The notes: a model not told the origin generated them from the sequence alone. Shown: positions 9,280-19,284, counted from the stretch's first letter. The stretch: DNA of 64,000 nt from Morganella morganii (GCF_019243775.1 NZ_CP069157.1:1054001-1118000), one strand, 5' to 3'. A program made the numbers and translations.

Positions 9280-11442
9280 ATGAAAAGTTATAAAATCGCT
9301 GTCAGCTATGATATGTCTGACTATATTTCAACACACCGGGAATGTGTGGATATCCTGAATACAGATTTTACGGATGTTGCTGTCATCGTTATTTCACTTG
9401 ATGATATCCGCGACGGAAAGCTGGATTTTATTGAGCAGCACAGTTTTGAACAGCCGGTTTTTGCTGTAATCAGTGATCACGAAGTCATTCCGGCAGATGT
9501 CATTACACGGTTAACCGGCGTGATTGATTTAAATAAAAAGAACGGTGAATTATACAGTAAGCAACTGGAAACAGCGGCGCTGAAATATGAAGAAAGTCTG
9601 TTACCGCCATTTTTCGGCAGTATGAAAAAATATGTTGAGCAGGGCAATTCAGCTTTTGATTGTCCCGGACATCAGGGCGGGGAGTTTTTCCGCCGTCACC
9701 CGCTGGGTAACCAGTTTGCTGAATATTTCGGCGAAAATTTATTCCGTTCTGATTTATGTAATGCGGATGTCTCCATGGGGGATCTGCTGATTCATGAAGG
9801 GGCTCCGTGCGCGGCACAACAGCATGCGGCGAAAGTTTTTAACGCGGATAAAACCTATTTCGTCCTTAATGGTACGTCGTCTTCAAATAAAGTGGTGCTT
9901 AATGCCTTATTGGCGCCGGGTGACCTGGTATTATTCGATCGTAACAACCACAAATCAAATCATCACGGCGCATTAATACAGGCGGGGGCAATACCGGTTT
10001 ATCTGGAAGCTGCGCGCAACCCGTTCGGATTTATCGGCGGGATTGATGCTCATTGTTTTGAAGAGGATTATCTTCGCAGCTTAATTAAAGAAGTCGCACC
10101 TGAACGAACCGGCGAAAAACGTCCGTTCCGTCTGGCGGTTATTCAACTGGGTACGTATGACGGAACAATTTATAACGCACGCCAGGTTGTCGATAAAATC
10201 GGTCATTTATGTGACTACATTTTATTTGATTCTGCCTGGGTTGGTTATGAACAGTTTATTCCGATGATGAAGGATTGTTCTCCGCTTTTGCTGGAGCTGA
10301 ATGAAAATGATCCCGGAATTCTGGTCACACAATCTGTTCATAAACAACAGGCCGGTTTCTCTCAGACATCTCAGATCCATAAAAAAGACAGTCATATTAA
10401 AGGCCAGAGCCGTTATGTGAATCATAAGCGTCTGAATAATGCCTTTATGATGCATGCCTCCACCAGCCCGTTCTATCCGCTGTTTGCCGCGCTGGATGTG
10501 AACGCCAAAATGCATGAAGGGAAATCAGGTAAGCGTTTATGGATGGATTGCGTGAAAACCGGGATTGAAACCCGTAAGTTGCTGCTGAAATCCTGTAAAC
10601 ATATCCGCCCGTTCATTCCGGAAACTATTGATGGCCGTTCATGGGGCGATTTTGAGACTGATGTGATTGCCAATGATCTCCGGTTCTTCAATTTTGTGCC
10701 GGGTGAGCGCTGGCATGCCTTTGAGGGATATGAAGAAAATCAGTATTTTGTTGACCCGTGCAAATTACTGCTGACAACGCCGGGTATTGATGCCAAAACC
10801 GGTAATTATGAAGCGTTCGGTGTGCCGGCAACGATTCTGGCTAACTATCTGCGTGAAAATAATATCATTCCTGAAAAATGCGATCTCAACTCCATTCTGT
10901 TCCTGCTGACACCTGCTGAAAGCATGGCAAAAATGCAGCATCTGGTGGCTCAGATTGCCCGTTTTGAGCAATTACTGGAACAGGATGCTCCGCTGAAAGA
11001 GGTACTGCCGTCTGTATATCATGCGCATGAAGCCCGTTATCAGGGGTATACCATCCGTCAGTTATGTCAGGAAATGCATGATATGTATGTGAAGTTTAAT
11101 GTGAAACAACTCCAGAAAGAGATGTTCCGCAAATCACACTTCCCGCAGGTCAGCATGTTACCGCAGGCAGCGAATATTGCGTTTGTACGCGGCAACGCGG
11201 AATTGGTTGCGGTGGATCAGATTGAAGGCCGTATTGCGGCTGAAGGTGCTCTGCCTTATCCGCCGGGGGTTCTGTGTGTGGTTCCGGGGGAAATCTGGGG
11301 CGGCTCCGTGCAGCAATATTTTCTGGCGCTCGAGGAGGGGATTAACCTCTTCCCGGGATTCTCACCGGAATTACAGGGTGTGTATATCCGCTGTGATGAA
11401 GATGGCCGTCAGCGGGCATACGGCTATGTAATTAAACACTGA
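9280..11442 (+). CDS. speF: Inducible ornithine decarboxylase SpeF
   Basis: PLP enzyme (fold III-independent, lysine/ornithine/arginine decarboxylase family) that converts ornithine to putrescine and consumes a proton. An N-terminal wing domain is followed by the PLP core with the hallmark SVHKQQAGFSQTSQIH containing the Schiff-base lysine, and by GTSSSNK and DSAWVGYEQF. The C-terminal domain ends at YVIKH. I chose the ATG at 9280 (MKSYKIAVS, 720 residues) because AAAGG lies 7 bases upstream; upstream TTG and ATG codons lack a well-spaced site. potE follows after 63 bases. Control is expected through SpeFL. Confidence 0.96.
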   Translation: MKSYKIAVSYDMSDYISTHRECVDILNTDFTDVAVIVISLDDIRDGKLDFIEQHSFEQPVFAVISDHEVIPADVITRLTGVIDLNKKNGELYSKQLETAALKYEESLLPPFFGSMKKYVEQGNSAFDCPGHQGGEFFRRHPLGNQFAEYFGENLFRSDLCNADVSMGDLLIHEGAPCAAQQHAAKVFNADKTYFVLNGTSSSNKVVLNALLAPGDLVLFDRNNHKSNHHGALIQAGAIPVYLEAARNPFGFIGGIDAHCFEEDYLRSLIKEVAPERTGEKRPFRLAVIQLGTYDGTIYNARQVVDKIGHLCDYILFDSAWVGYEQFIPMMKDCSPLLLELNENDPGILVTQSVHKQQAGFSQTSQIHKKDSHIKGQSRYVNHKRLNNAFMMHASTSPFYPLFAALDVNAKMHEGKSGKRLWMDCVKTGIETRKLLLKSCKHIRPFIPETIDGRSWGDFETDVIANDLRFFNFVPGERWHAFEGYEENQYFVDPCKLLLTTPGIDAKTGNYEAFGVPATILANYLRENNIIPEKCDLNSILFLLTPAESMAKMQHLVAQIARFEQLLEQDAPLKEVLPSVYHAHEARYQGYTIRQLCQEMHDMYVKFNVKQLQKEMFRKSHFPQVSMLPQAANIAFVRGNAELVAVDQIEGRIAAEGALPYPPGVLCVVPGEIWGGSVQQYFLALEEGINLFPGFSPELQGVYIRCDEDGRQRAYGYVIKH

Positions 11443-11505
11443 GTTCGTTAATTCGTGCATGGCGGAGCGCGGATGAGCGTGCTCCGTCAGCCGGGGAGAA
11501 ATATG

Positions 11506-12834
11506 ATGAGTGCTTCAAAGAATAAAATGAGCGTATTACAGCTCACTATATTAACCGCAGTGAATATGATGGGATCCGGCATCATTATGCTGCCGACAAA
11601 ACTGGCGGAAGTGGGGACGGTTTCTATTCTGTCATGGCTTGTGACCGCCGTCGGTTCTATGGCTCTGGCTTATGCATTTGCCAAGTGCGGTATGTACAGC
11701 CGCCGCAGCGGCGGGATGGGAGGTTACGCGGAATACGCATTCGGTAAATCCGGTAACTTTATGGCGAATTATACCTATGGTGTTTCTCTGCTGATTGCAA
11801 ACGTTGCGATCGCGATTTCAGCCGTCGGTTATGGGGCTGAACTGATGGATGCGGCGATGACGCCGCTGGGTATCTGTATTGCCACAATTGTTGTGTTGTG
11901 GATTTGTACGGTGGCAAACTTCGGCGGTGCACGGATCACCGGACGGATCAGCAGTGTGACTGTCTGGGGGGTCATTATTCCGGTTGTTGGTATTTCGGTT
12001 ATCGGCTGGTGGTGGTTCAGTCCTGAACTGTATGTTAATTCCTGGAACCCGCATAATTTTCCGCTTTTTGAGGCGGTCGGTTCCTCTATTGCGATGACAT
12101 TATGGGCATTTTTAGGAATGGAGTCAGCCTGTGCTAACAGTGAGGCGGTTGATAATCCTGAGAAAAATGTGCCGATAGCAGTATTGGGCGGAACATTAGG
12201 CGCAGCGGTTATTTATATCGTATCAACAAACGTCATTGCCGGTATTGTACCGAATATGGATCTGGCAAACTCTACTGCACCGTTTGGCCTGGCATTCTCA
12301 CAAATGTTTACGCCGGGTGTGGGTAAGGTTGTTATGGCGCTGATGATTATGTCCTGCTGCGGTTCATTATTAGGCTGGCAGTTCACCATTGCGCAGGTAT
12401 TTAAATCATCATCCGATTCCGGTTATTTCCCGAAAATCTTTTCTGCTGTTACCAAAGCGGATGCCCCGGTAAAAGGTATGCTGGTTATTGTTATTATTCA
12501 GTCTGCACTGTCGCTGATGACCATCAGTCCGTCACTGAATAAACAGTTCAATGTGCTGGTTAACCTGGCGGTTGTTACTAATATTATCCCTTATATCCTT
12601 TCCATGGCTGCCATGATTATTCTGCAGAAAGTCGCCAATGTGGATCCTAAGAAAGCACGGACAGGCAATGTGATTGCATTTATCGGTGCTGTTTATAGTT
12701 TCTATGCGCTGTATTCATCCGGTGAAGATGCTGTGATGTGGGGGGCGCTTGCCACCTTCCTCGGCTGGACACTGTATGGTTTTGTTTCCCCGCGGTTTGA
12801 AATGAAACAAAACCAGGACGTAATGATGAAATAA
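11506..12834 (+). CDS. potE: Putrescine:ornithine antiporter PotE
   Basis: APC-superfamily exchanger with about 12 membrane segments that imports ornithine and exports putrescine, completing the speF acid-resistance cycle. The protein is 442 residues, close in length and sequence to E. coli PotE, with the N-terminal NMMGSGIIMLP substrate loop and FLGMESACANSEAV. I chose the ATG at 11506 after GGGGAGA; another ATG lies one codon earlier, and the longer frame from 11455 lacks homology. The operon ends in a strong terminator. Confidence 0.96.
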   Translation: MSASKNKMSVLQLTILTAVNMMGSGIIMLPTKLAEVGTVSILSWLVTAVGSMALAYAFAKCGMYSRRSGGMGGYAEYAFGKSGNFMANYTYGVSLLIANVAIAISAVGYGAELMDAAMTPLGICIATIVVLWICTVANFGGARITGRISSVTVWGVIIPVVGISVIGWWWFSPELYVNSWNPHNFPLFEAVGSSIAMTLWAFLGMESACANSEAVDNPEKNVPIAVLGGTLGAAVIYIVSTNVIAGIVPNMDLANSTAPFGLAFSQMFTPGVGKVVMALMIMSCCGSLLGWQFTIAQVFKSSSDSGYFPKIFSAVTKADAPVKGMLVIVIIQSALSLMTISPSLNKQFNVLVNLAVVTNIIPYILSMAAMIILQKVANVDPKKARTGNVIAFIGAVYSFYALYSSGEDAVMWGALATFLGWTLYGFVSPRFEMKQNQDVMMK

Positions 12835-12854
12835 CGAACACTCTCCGGTGGGTT

Positions 12855-12886
12855 CCTCCCGTGCAGTAACGGCGGGAGGATTTTTT
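12855..12886 (+). terminator. speF-potE operon terminator
   Basis: CCTCCCG pairs with CGGGAGG and is followed by six T residues. Confidence 0.88.
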
Positions 12887-12956
12887 CCTGCAGCGAAACA
12901 GCCGGAATGTATACGAACAGCAATCTGTATATTCCGCATAACAGAGATAAAACGTA

Positions 12957-13589
12957 ATGACAGCAATAATGACAAAGCCGAAACGGGGACGACCGCCGAA
13001 AAACCATGATGCAGGTACCGATGTAAAAGAAATATTGATCCGCAGCGGTACGGAGGTGTTTACCGAAACAGGATATATGACGTCAGATATCAGCAGAATA
13101 TTAACAAAAGCCGGTATTCCGAAGGGATCTTTTTATTATTACTTTGGCAGTAAAGAAAATTTCGGTGTGAAAGTGATACGTCATTATGACCGCTGTTTTT
13201 CTCATCTGCTGGATAAATGTCTGTCTGATACCACATTGCCGCCACCGGAAAGATTATTGACATTTTGCAGGATTGCCAAATCCGGAATGGAAAAATATCA
13301 CTGGCAGCGCGGGTGTCTGATCGGCAATCTCGGGCAGGAAGTTATCAGTCTGCCGGCCGGGTATTGTGAATTACTCAATGACATTATTACCGGCTGGCAA
13401 AAGAAAGTGGAGAATTGTCTTCTGGAAGCACAGGCGCAAAATTTTATTTCCGGAAATACTGACTGCAGGCAGATGGCGGCTTTTTTCTGGGCGGGCTGGG
13501 AAGGGGCGGTCATGCGTGCCAAACTGACCCGTAACGGTGAACCGCTGGATCTGTTTATTACAATTTTTATGAAGCAGATACTGGTATAA
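12957..13589 (+). CDS. TetR/AcrR family regulator
   Basis: A 210-residue repressor-type protein. The N-terminal helix-turn-helix is clear from GTEVFTETGYMTSDISRILTKAG and GSFYYYFGSKENF (about residues 33-70). The C-terminal ligand domain contains RGCLIGNLGQE, typical of the AcuR-like TetR subgroup, which often senses small reactive or unsaturated compounds. A basic GRPPK stretch precedes the HTH. It stands alone after the potE terminator, and its target and ligand are not evident. The start could be the ATG at 12957 or 12969. Confidence 0.85.
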   Translation: MTAIMTKPKRGRPPKNHDAGTDVKEILIRSGTEVFTETGYMTSDISRILTKAGIPKGSFYYYFGSKENFGVKVIRHYDRCFSHLLDKCLSDTTLPPPERLLTFCRIAKSGMEKYHWQRGCLIGNLGQEVISLPAGYCELLNDIITGWQKKVENCLLEAQAQNFISGNTDCRQMAAFFWAGWEGAVMRAKLTRNGEPLDLFITIFMKQILV

Positions 13590-13673
13590 CAGCCGGAAAG
13601 ATGATAATTCCGGGCTGAAAAATGGTTTTCTCTGATAGCAGACGGCAATGCTTTCGGATACTATTTCCATCCT

Positions 13674-15095
13674 ATGAAAGCCCGCAAACGCCTTGTTTTT
13701 ATCATTATGTCCGGCATTATGCTGGTCTCCGTCCTGTTTATATCCGGGATCATTCTGGCCATGGATAAAACACCGTATTACGATATTGACCGGAACGGGA
13801 AATCATTCGGGCACTCCGTTTTTACATTGTATGACGGCCGGGTGTATGCCGCTGTTCCGTCTGACGGGTATTTTTTAATCCCCGGTGCGGACCCGGACAG
13901 TTTCAGATTATTGCCTGACAATAACAACCACAATGGCCGGCAATTTGCAGCCGATAAATATCACGCCTGGTGCGGTAATCTTCCCGTCGCGGATTTTAAT
14001 CCTCAGACGGCGGTTACTATCGGGAATGGCTATTTTACGGATGGTAAAAATACGGTTTTCTGTGCCCCTTATACGCGGATAAATAATGAACTGACCGGCC
14101 TGCAAAAGCTGTATCAGCAATGGCGTTACGGCTGGGGACTGAGTGATAAGCCTCTGACTTACTATTATCCGCAGCAACAGTTGCCACCGTCTGCCACACC
14201 TTACCGGATATCAGCGGATTCCGGGCTTGTCAGTAACGGAGAACAGGTTTTCTTTGACGGTAAATTAATGCCGGCGGCAAACCCGGAGACATTGCGTCCT
14301 GTGGCTGTCCGGCAGAATGATAAATCAGTGCGTGAGAGCAGGGTGTTTTATCACGACGGGGAACATGTTTATTATCAGCGCCATTTATTACCGCTGAAAG
14401 ATACAGAATCACTGTATGGTTTTTACCTCGGTAATTTATTTCAGGAAGCCTATTTATTTGATCCGCAAACCGGTCAGGCGGCCATGAATAATGTCATGTT
14501 CCCGCCGGAATATGCGCCTTACCGCGTGATCAGTTACTATGGTCAGCATGTAAATCAGGGATTGTTTTTATCCCGGAATGGCGTTTACTTTTATGACCGG
14601 AAAAAAGAAAAAATCCGCCGCGCCGGTGATAATCCGCCATTGCAGGATAGTTGCCGGGAAATATCACCGCTGATTTTCACCTGCGGCAATGAAACCCGGT
14701 ATTTGCAGGGTTCAGAATCATGGGGCGGCCGGAAATCACCGGGTCTTATTTCCCGCAGTACGATACTTTATCGTCTCGGTGATAATACAACGGATAACTG
14801 GGAAAAAATCGGCGATATTACTTCTCACCATTACGGGGAGGTCTGGCAGAAAGGCGGACAATATTATTATTTTGACCGGCTGGGCGCATCACAGCTTATG
14901 CGCGGACCGATCTATTTAATTCCGGATAATATGACGGTACGCGCGCTGCTGAGTGATGACCTCCGGGTTGATGACCTCCGGAAAATGGCGCATGACGGGC
15001 GTTTGCAGGATATTTCTGGTACAGAAATGCTGAAGGCCACTACCCGTTATAAAGAGAGTATGTTCAGTTTCCTGAATTTTTCTGATGATGACTGA
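13674..15095 (+). CDS. Membrane-anchored DKNYY-like protein
   Basis: 473 residues. A single N-terminal hydrophobic segment (about 8-30) would anchor or export it. The rest is rich in short aromatic repeats such as YYDIDRNGK, VFYHDGEHVYYQ and GVYFYDRKKEK, the pattern of DKNYY-family surface or periplasmic proteins of unknown function. Two cysteine pairs occur, around HAWCGN/VFCAP and DSCRE/FTCGN. No catalytic motif is seen. It has no obvious operon partners. Confidence 0.6.
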   Translation: MKARKRLVFIIMSGIMLVSVLFISGIILAMDKTPYYDIDRNGKSFGHSVFTLYDGRVYAAVPSDGYFLIPGADPDSFRLLPDNNNHNGRQFAADKYHAWCGNLPVADFNPQTAVTIGNGYFTDGKNTVFCAPYTRINNELTGLQKLYQQWRYGWGLSDKPLTYYYPQQQLPPSATPYRISADSGLVSNGEQVFFDGKLMPAANPETLRPVAVRQNDKSVRESRVFYHDGEHVYYQRHLLPLKDTESLYGFYLGNLFQEAYLFDPQTGQAAMNNVMFPPEYAPYRVISYYGQHVNQGLFLSRNGVYFYDRKKEKIRRAGDNPPLQDSCREISPLIFTCGNETRYLQGSESWGGRKSPGLISRSTILYRLGDNTTDNWEKIGDITSHHYGEVWQKGGQYYYFDRLGASQLMRGPIYLIPDNMTVRALLSDDLRVDDLRKMAHDGRLQDISGTEMLKATTRYKESMFSFLNFSDDD

Positions 15096-15276
15096 GTAAC
15101 CGCAATTATTTTTCTTATTGAGAATAAATTGCATTTGACAAACACATTCAGATTCATAGAATAGCGCCATCAAAGGTCAATTCTCTGACCCGTAAGCGTT
15201 TACGTTAATCAACGCATGTAACTTTGTGCATTACAACAGTTATGTGTTGTTGTGTCGTCACTATACGGAGTCGTCT

Positions 15277-15543
15277 ATGTCTTTTCAGGACAAAAACTAT
15301 ATTTTAGGTTTTCCGAAGCTGCCTCAGCGCGCGTTAATCTTCCTGGTGCCTTTTTTCTTATCGCTGGTTATGAGTGGTATTGTTTCGTTTATCAGTACCG
15401 TCAAAGCGCTGGGATTCTCCTGGCTGCTGGTTTCTCCGTGGCTGACGTCATGGGGTATATCCTGGGCCATTGCATTCCCGACCGTCTTATTTGTTCTGCC
15501 GTTCGCCCGTAAATTATCGTTATTACTGGTCAGAAGTTCATAA
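15277..15543 (+). CDS. DUF2798 family small membrane protein
   Basis: 88 residues with two hydrophobic helices (about 18-42 and 48-75), containing VPFFLSLVMSGIVSF and WLTSWGISWAIAFP, typical of DUF2798. Function is unknown. I chose the ATG at 15277 because CGGAG sits 6 bases upstream; a longer reading from 15226 adds an unsupported N-terminus. It ends one base before the stop of the convergent ArsR gene. Confidence 0.75.
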   Translation: MSFQDKNYILGFPKLPQRALIFLVPFFLSLVMSGIVSFISTVKALGFSWLLVSPWLTSWGISWAIAFPTVLFVLPFARKLSLLLVRSS

Positions 15544-16239
15544 TTACGGGATCTGAATCCCTAACCATTGCCGGAATTGTTTTTTTCCTTTTCCGGTAAT
15601 TGTCACTTCACGGTAGCCCGGTGTGCGGGTCAGCCAGCCCTGTTGCTCACAGTGAGTGAAGAGGGCGGCGCCCAGATAGCCACCGAGGTGAAACCGGCGT
15701 TCACTCCAGTCCAGACAGCCGCAGCAGAAAACCCGTTTTACCGTGTGAGCGGCAGGCAGCCCGAGTGTGGTCAGTGCAGATTCTCCCGCCGTTGTCAGCA
15801 TAGTACCGTCAGCGGTTATCCACCCTTTTTCCTGCATCGCATCATACACAGCCACCGCCGTTTCCCCGGCCAGATGGTCATAACAGGTTCTGGCCTGCCG
15901 TAAATGCGGCGGGGCGGAGGATTTGCGGATGGCGGCTGTTACCGGAATACCGGTGAGATTCATCATTTTTTCGATGATTTCGGCCACGTTTAATCCGGCC
16001 AGCTGATAATAGCGGTGACGCCCCTGCGGAATACAGATGATCAGCTTTCCGGCGACCAGTTTTGCCAGATGGGCGCTGGCGGTGGAGGCACTGATATCCG
16101 CGGCAATGCTCAGTTCAGTTGCTGTCCAGGCTCTGCCGTCCATCAGGGCGCAGAGCATGCGGATACGGGACGGATCAGCCAGTGCCGCAGCCACACCGGC
16201 AAGCGCGGTTTCTAACTCAGGTGCGTGTTCTTCTGACAT
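15544..16239 (-). CDS. ArsR/SmtB family HTH regulator
   Basis: 231 residues. The N-terminal winged helix is recognisable in ALADPSRIRMLCALMDGR and ADISASTASAHLAKLVAGKLI (about 15-70), then GRHRYYQLA. The long C-terminal extension contains a CCGCLDW motif that could bind a metal or sense thiol chemistry; classic ArsR metal-site residues in the recognition helix are not present. The ABM-domain gene lies 14 bases upstream on the same strand, so the two probably form an operon. Confidence 0.85.
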   Translation of the reverse strand: MSEEHAPELETALAGVAAALADPSRIRMLCALMDGRAWTATELSIAADISASTASAHLAKLVAGKLIICIPQGRHRYYQLAGLNVAEIIEKMMNLTGIPVTAAIRKSSAPPHLRQARTCYDHLAGETAVAVYDAMQEKGWITADGTMLTTAGESALTTLGLPAAHTVKRVFCCGCLDWSERRFHLGGYLGAALFTHCEQQGWLTRTPGYREVTITGKGKKQFRQWLGIQIP

Positions 16240-16253
16240 ATCAGCTCCGCCGG

Positions 16254-16562
16254 TTATTCCTGCCCGAAGTCATATTCACGGGTGATCTCAGCAATACGGA
16301 TGCGGTAAAAAGAGAAAATATCCGCTTTACCTTCTTCCTGAGCCTGCCGGTGCTGCAGGTTTTGTTTCCATTTCAGCAGAGAAGCCTCGTCTTCCCATAA
16401 TGAGAGCGACAATAATTTACCGGGTGTGCTCAGGCTGGCAAAACGTTCAATGGAGATAAAGCCCTCTGCGTCACTGAGCAGCGGGCGTAATCCGGCAGCG
16501 ATATCCAGATAGCGGGATTGTTTGTTTTCCGGCATAGTTACTTCAAAAATTACAGCAAACAT
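16254..16562 (-). CDS. ABM-domain (antibiotic biosynthesis monooxygenase-like) protein
   Basis: 102 residues in a single dimeric alpha/beta-barrel ABM domain: FAVIFEVTMPENKQSRYLDIAAGLRPLL, then GFISIERFAS and LSLWEDEASLLKWK. Such proteins act on quinones, heme or reactive intermediates, or are non-catalytic. It precedes the ArsR gene by 14 bases and is likely its regulated partner. The substrate cannot be inferred. Confidence 0.8.
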   Translation of the reverse strand: MFAVIFEVTMPENKQSRYLDIAAGLRPLLSDAEGFISIERFASLSTPGKLLSLSLWEDEASLLKWKQNLQHRQAQEEGKADIFSFYRIRIAEITREYDFGQE

Positions 16563-16641
16563 GGGATTCTCCTTATGCAGTCCGGCTAATCATATCGGAA
16601 GCACAGAGAAAACACTTCGCTGAGTAACGAAATAAGAAAAA

Positions 16642-17070
16642 TTACTTCCGGTAGCGGACAGCGATAGCCAGCAGGATTAAGATGACACCGGTTATCTGCA
16701 TCAGCAGATGTGACGGCATGCCGTGCTGTATGATATCGATAATAAAGCCGGATAATACCTGGCCGCAGATAGCCAGAATGGTGGTCAGTGTGGCGCCGAG
16801 CAGCGGCAGAATATAACTGTTTATCACCACGAAACAGGCACCGATAATACCGCCGGTGAATGTAATCAGCGGAATACTGTTCAGTGTGACGGGGAACTGC
16901 GGCAGGTAAAACAGTACAACCACACTCAGAAAGATAAAACCGGCAATATGATTAACCAGCGAGGCATAAAACGCATTGCTGCTCTGAGATAATCTGCCGT
17001 TAATACTGCGACTGAAAATAATACAAATGCCATTTGCCAGCGCGATAGTAATATAAAACAGTAACATCAT
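16642..17070 (-). CDS. DMT/YdcZ (DUF606) family membrane protein, second of pair
   Basis: 142 residues with about five hydrophobic helices. Features include ANGICIIFSRSINGRLSQ near the start and GQVLSGFIIDI later, characteristic of YdcZ-type half-transporters. It starts at the last base of the preceding gene's stop (TAATG overlap), indicating translational coupling. Paired DUF606 genes are expected to form an antiparallel heterodimer. The transported compound is unknown. Confidence 0.8.
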   Translation of the reverse strand: MMLLFYITIALANGICIIFSRSINGRLSQSSNAFYASLVNHIAGFIFLSVVVLFYLPQFPVTLNSIPLITFTGGIIGACFVVINSYILPLLGATLTTILAICGQVLSGFIIDIIQHGMPSHLLMQITGVILILLAIAVRYRK

Positions 17071-17522
17071 TATTTTCCTGCAATGATCAAAATACAGCCG
17101 CTGAATAACAGCAGCAGTGTCAGCCCGTCGCGGCTTGTCACTTTGCGCCGTGTCAGTCCCATCAGACCAAAATGGTCGATAATCAGCCCGGTCACTATCT
17201 GCCCCGCAAGCATCAGTACAATCGAGCCGGAGAGTGACAGCGGGCTGTTAACGGTGATCGCCGCCAGCAGTACGGTAAACGCACCGGGTATCCCGCCGAG
17301 ATAGCACCACAGCGGCATTTTTGTACCGGCGTGGCGTGGCGGCAGGTGCTTTTTCACTGTCAGCCAGATAATCAGGGCAACAATGGCACCGATGCCGTGT
17401 GTCAGCCAGGAGGCGTGCAGCGGAGAAGTAAAGGTGGATAAATAGCTGTTGCTCATAATCATCAGGGTGAGTAATACCCCGGAAAGTAAGGCTATCAGCG
17501 GTAACAGGATCTCTTTTTTCAT
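17070..17522 (-). CDS. DMT/YdcZ (DUF606) family membrane protein, first of pair
   Basis: 150 residues with about five membrane helices; the GQIVTGLIIDHFG segment mirrors GQVLSGFIIDI in the next gene. I chose MKKEILLPL at 17522; the upstream extension is an out-of-homology read-through into the divergent lysR region. It overlaps the next gene by one base. The pair is divergent from the LysR gene at 17636, which probably controls it. Confidence 0.8.
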   Translation of the reverse strand: MKKEILLPLIALLSGVLLTLMIMSNSYLSTFTSPLHASWLTHGIGAIVALIIWLTVKKHLPPRHAGTKMPLWCYLGGIPGAFTVLLAAITVNSPLSLSGSIVLMLAGQIVTGLIIDHFGLMGLTRRKVTSRDGLTLLLLFSGCILIIAGK

Positions 17523-17635
17523 CGTTATTTTCACTTTATTGCGGACGGAGAGAGTATAGAGATTGCCGGGGCCCGGAATAAACGCTATAAACGGAAAAAC
17601 AGAGTTTCCTGTGAGTTGACAATAAAGGAGCTGAG

Positions 17636-18574
17636 ATGGATTTTTCACTTTTACCGGTGTTTATTGCGATCACCGAGCAGGGAAGCCTGACAAAAGCAGC
17701 AGAATATCTGCATATGACCAAATCGGCGGTCAGTAAAAAACTGGCGGCGCTGGAGACTCAAACCGGCATCCGGCTGGTCACCCGTTCCACGCGCCATTTA
17801 CAACTGACTGAAGCCGGACAGCTTTATTACACCTATCTGAAAAAAGCCCATCAGGCGGTGCTGGACGGGCAGGATGCGTTGTCACATTACAGCCGTGAGG
17901 TTGACGGCACACTGAAAATCAGTGCGCCGGCGGTGTTCGGCAGTCTGCATCTGGCTAAATTAATACCTGAATTTTTACAGCGCTGGCCGTCATTACAGGC
18001 GGAAATGGTATTTGATGACAAACTGACGGATTTGGTCGGGGAAGGGTTTGATCTGGCTGTCAGGATCGGTGAATTACAGGATTCCTCTCTGATTGCCCGC
18101 GTGTTATCTCCCTGCCGCAGCGTGTTGTGTGCGTCTCCCGCCTATCTGGTACAACATGGTACACCTCAGAATCTGACTGACCTGAAATCTCATAATTGCC
18201 TGTTTTACAGCTATTTTCAGGCCGGTCAGTCATGGACATTTCTGCACCGGGGAGACGTGGTGCGTTTTACCCCGCAGGGCACTCTGCGTGCCAACAACAG
18301 TCTGGCGCTGCATCAGGCTGTTTTACAGGGAACGGGGATCTGCCAGCTGCCGCAGTTTATCGCGGCACCGGATATCCGCGCCGGGCGGCTGATCCCGCTG
18401 CTGCCGGAATACCTGCTGCCACGGCATCACATCTATGCGGTTTATCCGGATCGTGAATATCTGCCGAAAAAAGTCTCCGCATTTTTACATTTTTTGCAGG
18501 ATACGCTGGGTACGGAAGGGCGCTATCAGAAAGAATATGAACAGGATTTATCCTTTTTTAAGGCAGCGGAATAA
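17636..18574 (+). CDS. LysR family transcriptional regulator
   Basis: 312 residues. The N-terminal winged HTH (about 1-60) reads VFIAITEQGSLTKAAEYLHMTKSAVSKKLAALETQTG. The effector-binding domain follows, with LVGEGFDLAVRIGELQDSSLIAR, as in the CrgA/DsdC-like LysR subgroup. AAAGGAG precedes the ATG. Divergent placement 113 bases from the YdcZ pair suggests local control. The effector is unknown. Confidence 0.88.
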   Translation: MDFSLLPVFIAITEQGSLTKAAEYLHMTKSAVSKKLAALETQTGIRLVTRSTRHLQLTEAGQLYYTYLKKAHQAVLDGQDALSHYSREVDGTLKISAPAVFGSLHLAKLIPEFLQRWPSLQAEMVFDDKLTDLVGEGFDLAVRIGELQDSSLIARVLSPCRSVLCASPAYLVQHGTPQNLTDLKSHNCLFYSYFQAGQSWTFLHRGDVVRFTPQGTLRANNSLALHQAVLQGTGICQLPQFIAAPDIRAGRLIPLLPEYLLPRHHIYAVYPDREYLPKKVSAFLHFLQDTLGTEGRYQKEYEQDLSFFKAAE

Positions 18575-18648
18575 AAACCGGATACATTGGGTAAGGCAAT
18601 CAGCCTGCTGTTTATATCATTTATTTTAATTTCACTGAGAGGGGTTAT

Positions 18649-19284
18649 ATGTCTCTGCAATTGTGGATCGCCAATAAAAATTACTCTTCCTGGTCGCTGA
18701 GACCCTGGTTTTTACTGAAAGCCCTGAATATTCCGTTTGATGAACAGTTGGCCACCTTTGTACCGGGCGGCAGCAGTTATGAGAAATTTCTCCGCTTTTC
18801 CCCGTCCGGGCTGGTGCCGTGCCTGGTGACAGCGGATACCACGGTCTGGGATTCTCTGGCAATCTGTGAATATATTGCGGAGGATTATCCGCATGTCTGG
18901 CCGCAGGAAAAAACCGCCCGTGCCTGGGCGCGCTCTGCCGCGGCAGAAATGCATTCCGGGTTTACCACGCTGCGCCGTGAGTGCCCGCTGAACTGCTCGG
19001 AAAGCCGCCCGGCCGCAGAGATGACACCGGAATTACAGAAAGAGTGTCAGCGTCTGGATAAGATCTGGTGTGAGGGATTAACCCGGTTCGGTGGCCCGTG
19101 GCTGGCAGGGGAAAATATCAGTGCGGCGGATGCTTTTTATGTGCCGGTGGCCCTGCGGGCACGGACTTATCAGCTGCCGTTTTCAGCGGCGGCACAGACA
19201 TGGATTGACCGGATCCTGGCGCATCCTGCCATCATTGAGTGGTGTGAGGCGGCAGCGAAAGAAGCGAAAATCGACCACGACTGA
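18649..19284 (+). CDS. Glutathione S-transferase family protein
   Basis: 211 residues. The N-terminal thioredoxin-like GST domain begins LWIANKNYSSWSLRPW, with the catalytic Ser/Tyr region at SSWS and the cis-proline/glutathione site at GLVPCL and WDSLAICEYIAE. The helical C-terminal domain contains WLAGENISAADAF. It resembles the maleylacetoacetate-isomerase-like GST group often annotated in enterics. It follows the LysR gene by about 75 bases on the same strand; a shared role is possible but not shown. Confidence 0.85.
   Translation: MSLQLWIANKNYSSWSLRPWFLLKALNIPFDEQLATFVPGGSSYEKFLRFSPSGLVPCLVTADTTVWDSLAICEYIAEDYPHVWPQEKTARAWARSAAAEMHSGFTTLRRECPLNCSESRPAAEMTPELQKECQRLDKIWCEGLTRFGGPWLAGENISAADAFYVPVALRARTYQLPFSAAAQTWIDRILAHPAIIEWCEAAAKEAKIDHD

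Noticed and set aside
15191..15204. CGTAA-GCGT-TTACG inverted repeat before the DUF2798 gene
   Set aside because: Short arms and no matching regulator nearby; such 5-bp repeats occur by chance.
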